64,000 bases of DNA from assembly GCF_031202305.1 (NCBI RefSeq), contig NZ_CP101731.1, positions 806,001 through 870,000 on the forward strand, written 5' to 3'. The position numbers were made by a program, and so were the translations under genes. Positions 59,892 through 64,000 of this stretch are shown here, piece after piece; within the stretch, counting starts at the first letter, position 1, and each line of letters starts with the position of its first letter. This stretch comes from Pelagibacterium sp. 26DY04. Lineage in GTDB: Bacteria; Pseudomonadota; Alphaproteobacteria; Rhizobiales; Devosiaceae. The notes beneath the pieces are model-generated. The model had not been told where the DNA came from. It was given only the letters and a program-made list of their open reading frames with translations, and searched no databases.

Positions 59892-61574
59892 ATGAGTTAT
59901 TTTGCGCCCGAGTCCAGGCAGTATGTCCACCCGGAAGACATCTCGCCCGCAGCCCGTGATTGGTGGCGCGGCGCGGTGATCTACCAGATCTATCCGCGTT
60001 CCTTTCAGGACCACAACAATGACGGTGTGGGCGATCTCGTCGGCATCACCTCGCGCCTCGAATATGTCGCCGATCTCGGGGTGGATGCCGTCTGGCTGTC
60101 GCCGGTCTTTACCTCGCCGATGAAGGATTTCGGCTACGACGTCTCGAACTATCGCGACATCGATCCCACCTTCGGCACGCTGGAAGATTTCGATCGCCTC
60201 GTGGAAAAGGCCCATTCCCTTGGTCTCAAGGTCATCATCGACCAGGTGATCTCCCACTCCTCGGATCGCCATCCCTGGTTTGCTGAAAGCCGGCTGTCCC
60301 GCACCAATGAAAAGGCTGATTGGTATGTCTGGGCCGATCCCAAGCCCGATGGCAGCCCCCCCAACAACTGGCTTTCGATCTTCGGCGGCTCGGCCTGGCA
60401 CTGGGACGGGCGGCGCATGCAGTATTACCTGCACAACTTTCTCACCGCCCAGCCGGACCTCAACTTCCACAACCCGGCGGTGCAGGACGCGCTTTTGGGC
60501 GAGATGCGCTTCTGGCTCGAGCGCGGCGTGGACGGTTTCCGCCTCGATACCGTGAACTTTTATTTCCACTCCCAGACGCTGCAATCCAACCCGCCCGTGC
60601 GGCCCGAGGATTACAGCGCCTCGACGGCGCCGGCGGTCAATCCCTACAATCTGCAGGAACATCTCTACGACAAGAGCCAACCCGAAAACGTCGAGTTTTT
60701 AAAGCGCGTACGCGCCCTGCTCGATGAATATCCCGGCTCGACCACCGTAGGCGAGATCGGCGACGCCCAGCATCAGCTTGAAGTCATGGCCCAATACACC
60801 TCAGGCAATGACAAGCTCCATATGTGTTACACCTTCGATTATCTGGGCGGCGAATACACTGCCCGCCATTTCGCCGAAGCGCTGAGGATGACAAAGGAAA
60901 AGGCGCCCGAAGGCTGGATCTGCCTTGCCTTTTCCAACCACGACGTCGTCCGCCACGTCTCGCGCTGGGCGCCGCACGGTCATGAGGGGCGCCTCACCAA
61001 TCAGGCCGCGCTGCTCCTGATGACCATGCGCGGTTCGGTCTGCCTTTACCAGGGCGAGGAGCTGGGGCTCACTGAAGCCGAGATCGCCTATGACGATCTC
61101 GTCGATCCTTACGGCATCGAATTCTGGCCCGAATTCAAGGGCCGCGACGGCTGCCGCACCCCCATGGTCTGGCACGCCCATGTCCGCAATGGCGGCTTTT
61201 CCGCCGCCGATCGCACATGGCTGCCGGTTCCCGCCCAGCACCTGGCGTATGCCGTCGACCAGCAGGACAATGTCGCCAACTCGACGCTCTCGTTCTACCG
61301 TGCCGTGCTGCGCTTCCGTAAGGAGCATCCGGAGCTGGTCAAGGGCGATATCGAGGTGATCGAGGGAACCCCCGAAGGGGTATTGGCCTTCACCCGCTCG
61401 CTGGACGGGCGCACCCTGTTCTGCGCCTTCAACATGTCCACCGAACCGGTCGACTACGATCTGCCCGAAGGGCTGTCCCCCACCGATGCCGGCGCGCCCG
61501 GCTCGGATGGTCAGCTCACCGGCACTCGGTTGAGTTTCGGCCCGTTCGGGGCCTATATTGCAAGCATAAGCTAA
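59892..61574 (+). CDS. aglA: alpha-glucosidase AglA, GH13 family
   Basis: The 560-residue cytoplasmic enzyme has the GH13 regions VIIDQVISHSS, GFRLDTVNFYF (nucleophile), TTVGEIGDAQ (acid/base) and FSNHDVVRH, with DWWRGAVIYQIYPRSFQDHNNDGVGDL at the start. It hydrolyses imported sucrose, maltose or trehalose-type glucosides. It lies between aglR and aglK, 20 bases before aglK. It is closely similar to the GH13 gene at 40626-42278. Confidence 0.95.
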   Translation: MSYFAPESRQYVHPEDISPAARDWWRGAVIYQIYPRSFQDHNNDGVGDLVGITSRLEYVADLGVDAVWLSPVFTSPMKDFGYDVSNYRDIDPTFGTLEDFDRLVEKAHSLGLKVIIDQVISHSSDRHPWFAESRLSRTNEKADWYVWADPKPDGSPPNNWLSIFGGSAWHWDGRRMQYYLHNFLTAQPDLNFHNPAVQDALLGEMRFWLERGVDGFRLDTVNFYFHSQTLQSNPPVRPEDYSASTAPAVNPYNLQEHLYDKSQPENVEFLKRVRALLDEYPGSTTVGEIGDAQHQLEVMAQYTSGNDKLHMCYTFDYLGGEYTARHFAEALRMTKEKAPEGWICLAFSNHDVVRHVSRWAPHGHEGRLTNQAALLLMTMRGSVCLYQGEELGLTEAEIAYDDLVDPYGIEFWPEFKGRDGCRTPMVWHAHVRNGGFSAADRTWLPVPAQHLAYAVDQQDNVANSTLSFYRAVLRFRKEHPELVKGDIEVIEGTPEGVLAFTRSLDGRTLFCAFNMSTEPVDYDLPEGLSPTDAGAPGSDGQLTGTRLSFGPFGAYIASIS

Positions 61575-61594
61575 AAGGAAACTGGGAGGGGACC

Positions 61595-62821
61595 ATGTCT
61601 GACTTGAAGATTACCAATCTTTACAAGCGCTATGGCCATGTCGAGGTGTTGAAAGACATCAATCTCGACATCAAGTCGGGCGAGTTCATAGTCTTCGTTG
61701 GTCCCTCCGGCTGCGGCAAGTCCACGCTTTTGCGCACCATTTCAGGGCTCGAGACCATATCCTCGGGCAAGCTGGAGATCGGCGGGCGCGTCGTCAACGA
61801 CGTGGCGCCGTCCAAGCGCGGCATCGCCATGGTGTTCCAGTCCTATGCGCTCTATCCGCATATGACGGTCTTCGACAACATGGCCTATTCCTTAAAACTC
61901 ACCCGCACGCCCAAGGACGAAATCCGCCAGAAGGTCGAAGCCGCCGCCGACATGCTCCAGCTCCGCCCGTACCTCGATCGCCTGCCCAAGGCGCTCTCGG
62001 GCGGTCAGCGCCAGCGCGTCGCCATCGGCCGCGCCATCGTGCGCAACCCACAGGTGTTCCTGTTCGACGAACCGCTCTCCAACCTCGATGCCGCCCTGCG
62101 CGTCGCGACCCGCATGGAGATCGCCAAGCTCAAGGAATCGCTGCCCGACACCACCATGATCTACGTCACCCACGATCAGGTCGAAGCCATGACGCTGGCC
62201 GATCGCATCGTGGTCTTGAAGGACGGCAAGGTCATGCAGGTCGGCACGCCCATGGAGCTTTACGACCACCCCCAGTCCCTGTTCGTCGCCGGCTTCATCG
62301 GCAGCCCCAAGATGAATTTCCTGCACGGCAAATATGCCGAGGTCTATAAGGCCGCCACGGTCGGCGTCCGCCCCGAACACATGGAAATCGCCCCCAACGG
62401 CACGGGCAATTGGTCGGGCAAGGTGATCTATTCCGAAGACCTGGGCTCGGACAGCTACATCTATGTCGATATCGGCGAAGAGGAAGCGGTGATCATCCGC
62501 CAGGACGGCAAGGCTCCCTATCGTTCCGGCGATACCGTCTCGTTCCGCCCCAAGGGTGATCTCTACCACCTCTTCGATGCGTCCGGCGCCCCATTGAACG
62601 GCGGCGTTGCTACGCCCACGGTGGCATCTTCCGCGTCAGCCGAGCCCGCCAACCCGATGGAAGAGGGCACGCCCGACGCCGGAATCGTCGGCTCAGCCGG
62701 CGCCGTCGCTACCCCCGCTAAACCGGCGCGCGCCAGCTCGGCGACCAAATCGGCGACATCCAAGGCCGGCACGGTGAAGACCACCACCGCCCGAAAGACT
62801 CCTGCCAAGCCCAAGGCGTAA
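61595..62821 (+). CDS. aglK: alpha-glucoside ABC transporter ATPase with long basic tail
   Basis: The 408-residue ATPase has Walker A GPSGCGKSTLL, Q-loop MVFQSYALYPHM, signature LSGGQRQRVAIGRAIV, Walker B VFLFDEPLSNLD and the H-loop VTHDQVEAM, then the MalK-type C-terminal OB domain (VGVRPEHMEIAPNG, VSFRPKGDLYHLFDA). The normal protein ends there (about residue 331). Here about 77 residues follow, first Ala/Ser/Glu-rich and then a Lys/Ala/Thr/Pro tail (TPAKPARASSATKSATSKAG, ARKTPAKPKA) like histone H1 or DNA-binding tails. It energises AglFG. Confidence 0.95.
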   Translation: MSDLKITNLYKRYGHVEVLKDINLDIKSGEFIVFVGPSGCGKSTLLRTISGLETISSGKLEIGGRVVNDVAPSKRGIAMVFQSYALYPHMTVFDNMAYSLKLTRTPKDEIRQKVEAAADMLQLRPYLDRLPKALSGGQRQRVAIGRAIVRNPQVFLFDEPLSNLDAALRVATRMEIAKLKESLPDTTMIYVTHDQVEAMTLADRIVVLKDGKVMQVGTPMELYDHPQSLFVAGFIGSPKMNFLHGKYAEVYKAATVGVRPEHMEIAPNGTGNWSGKVIYSEDLGSDSYIYVDIGEEEAVIIRQDGKAPYRSGDTVSFRPKGDLYHLFDASGAPLNGGVATPTVASSASAEPANPMEEGTPDAGIVGSAGAVATPAKPARASSATKSATSKAGTVKTTTARKTPAKPKA

Positions 62822-62856
62822 GCCCGACGCGGCTACCGCAGGGCTGCCACTTCCTA

Positions 62857-63024
62857 CCCTTCTCCCTTGGTGGAAGAAGGTGGCTCGCGAAGCGAGACGG
62901 ATGAGGGGGCGCAGCGTTTACAGCCCAGCCAGGGTCGATGTTTGGCCGGACGTTGCCACGGGGCGCCCTTCTCCCCTTGAGGGAGAAGGTTGCCGCGAAA
63001 GGTCGGATGAGGGGTGCGCAGCGC
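62857..63024. repeat. two palindromic interspersed repeats after aglK
   Basis: Copies at 62857-62916 and 62966-63024 have the CCCTTCTCCC/GAAGG stem and the GGATGAGGGG-type box found between aglG and aglR. They fill most of the 231-base gap between the convergent aglK and kinase-like genes. Confidence 0.65.
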
Positions 63025-63052
63025 AGTGGCGACAACCAGCGCCTGATAAACC

Positions 63053-64000
63053 CTATCGCACCACCAGGCTCGCCGGAATCGTCAGCGTCATCAGCGTCCC
63101 GCTCTCGCTCGCCGGATCGAGGCTCAACGAACAGGCATTGACCGCCACCAGCGAGCGCGTGAGCGTCAGCCCGATGCTCGATTGGCTGGGCTTGCGCTGC
63201 GTGCCGTCCGCCGCCACCCCATCGCGGAACACCACGAACCGCTCGGCCAGCGCCCCGGGCGCCTTGGCGCCATCGCGCACATGGATGGAGATCGAGCGGT
63301 CGTCCTCGACCTGCCCTGAAAGCACCACGCGGCTGCCTTCGCCCGCTTCGCTTATGGCGCTCGCCAGCATGTTGAGCACGGCCTGTTTCAGCGTTGCCGC
63401 GTCCACCCGCGCCATGGGCAGCCGCTCGCTGATCGCGCTGCGCAGCAGCACGCGCTCCTTGCTGGCCTGTCCGCGCACCCGCACCAGGCATTCGGCCAGA
63501 AGCGTGGCGATATCCACATCGGCCGGCGAAACCTGCATCTCGCCCTCGGCCAGCCGCACGAAATCGTCGAGCTCGTCGGCAAGGTCGCCGATCTCCGCGC
63601 TCGCTGAACGGATGTCGCGGGCATATTCGAGATAGCGCGGATTGGCGAGCGGTCCGAAGGATTCCGAAGCGATCAACTCGGAAAATCCCGCGATGGTGTT
63701 GAGCGGCCGGCGCAGCCCGCGCGTGATCCGGCCCAGCGTCGCGGCGGGCAATGCGCCCTTGCCGGTGGTTGCGCCAGAGGTCGCCGCGCCGCCGAGGAGC
63801 CCGAAATAGCCTGAAACGATCCCCGCCCGACCTTCCGCAAACAGCGTCAGCGTCTGCCCCGCCCGTGTGCCCTTGAGCGCGATCGCGGGCCGCACTCCGC
63901 CAGCATAGCGCGCCGGCAGGCCCAGGAATTGGCGCAGCGCCGATTGCTCGGCCCGCGCCACCAGCACGGTGAGCGGCGCGCCCTCGCTCACATCGAGCCC
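63053..64000 (-). CDS. histidine kinase-like protein with altered phospho-acceptor site, N-terminus outside window
   Basis: The reverse-strand frame is open from the window edge to a stop at 63053 (315 codons seen). It includes a possible PAS-like part (LKGTRAGQTLTLFAEGRAGIVSGYFGLLGG), then a HisKA-like dimer region, LGRITRGLRRPLNTIAGFSELIASESFG, where the usual S-H-E-L/I-R-T-P-L reads T-R-G-L-R-R-P-L: the phospho-acceptor His is Arg. The N box reads LNMLASAI, with Ser for the conserved Asn, and the G boxes are weak (VRDGAKAPG, SSIGLTLTRSL). It is probably a non-phosphorylating sensor or scaffold. Confidence 0.75.
   Translation of the reverse strand, partial: GLDVSEGAPLTVLVARAEQSALRQFLGLPARYAGGVRPAIALKGTRAGQTLTLFAEGRAGIVSGYFGLLGGAATSGATTGKGALPAATLGRITRGLRRPLNTIAGFSELIASESFGPLANPRYLEYARDIRSASAEIGDLADELDDFVRLAEGEMQVSPADVDIATLLAECLVRVRGQASKERVLLRSAISERLPMARVDAATLKQAVLNMLASAISEAGEGSRVVLSGQVEDDRSISIHVRDGAKAPGALAERFVVFRDGVAADGTQRKPSQSSIGLTLTRSLVAVNACSLSLDPASESGTLMTLTIPASLVVR

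Overview
The window looks like a chromosomal segment of a high-GC alphaproteobacterium of the Hyphomicrobiales, most like Devosiaceae (Devosia or Pelagibacterium). This rests on the murA-DUF2948-hisD-UPF0262/LMW phosphatase-infA-maf-yacG-tRNA-Phe gene order, an agl alpha-glucoside system of the rhizobial type, EcfG-type stress promoters and rhizobial-style palindromic repeats. The genus is inferred from gene content and recalled family knowledge, since no search could be run. No rRNA, prophage, CRISPR array or intact insertion sequence was seen.

Layout. 1-5.4 kb is housekeeping and small envelope genes: a partial L,D-transpeptidase, tex, a YqjD-like membrane-anchored protein behind an EcfG promoter, and a TSUP exporter. 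5.4-14.3 kb is a quinate/shikimate catabolic island: quiC-type 3-dehydroshikimate dehydratase, a TetR regulator, shikimate dehydrogenase, a GntR regulator, a DctPQM TRAP transporter, type II dehydroquinase and a GlcG/HbpS-like protein. Three copies of one 21-bp operator sit before quiC, between tetR and aroE, and in the TRAP promoter, so one TetR regulon probably covers import and conversion to protocatechuate. 14.5-18.1 kb is a small periplasmic operon: a ThuA-like protein, a soluble PQQ dehydrogenase with an Asp-x-Asp lanthanide-type signature, and a XoxJ/MxaJ-like binding protein. It shares a candidate GntR-site motif with the gntR promoter region.

18.1-21.2 kb holds treZ, two tiny proline-rich proteins, a secreted protein and tRNA-Thr. 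21.3-27.4 kb is the conserved murA-to-tRNA-Phe block, carrying a 263-bp MITE-like element directly after murA and a UPF0262-phosphatase gene fusion. 27.5-32.9 kb is a LysR gene and a complete pqqABCDE operon ending in a proline-iminopeptidase-like gene; it supplies the cofactor for the PQQ enzyme upstream. 33-50 kb is mixed metabolism and transport: SLC13 and MgtC proteins, a response regulator, a degenerate APH(6)-like kinase, glpK, AEC, AbrB and M20 proteins, a GH13 glucosidase, rsmJ, DoxX, an aromatic aminotransferase, fructose-6-phosphate aldolase/transaldolase, Mrp and an Ldh-family reductase.

50-63 kb is sugar uptake and hydrolysis: a GH1 beta-glucosidase, an LLM-flavin/FAD-oxidase fusion with a divergent HxlR regulator, and the aglEFG-aglR-aglA-aglK locus with CCAAAACGTTTTGG operators. 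The window ends in a partial histidine-kinase-like gene whose phospho-acceptor His is replaced.

The best candidate for an undescribed system is the ThuA-like/PQQ-dehydrogenase/XoxJ-like operon inside the quinate/shikimate island. It would form a periplasmic, possibly lanthanide-dependent oxidation step feeding the TRAP importer, with cofactor made by the pqq operon 11 kb downstream.
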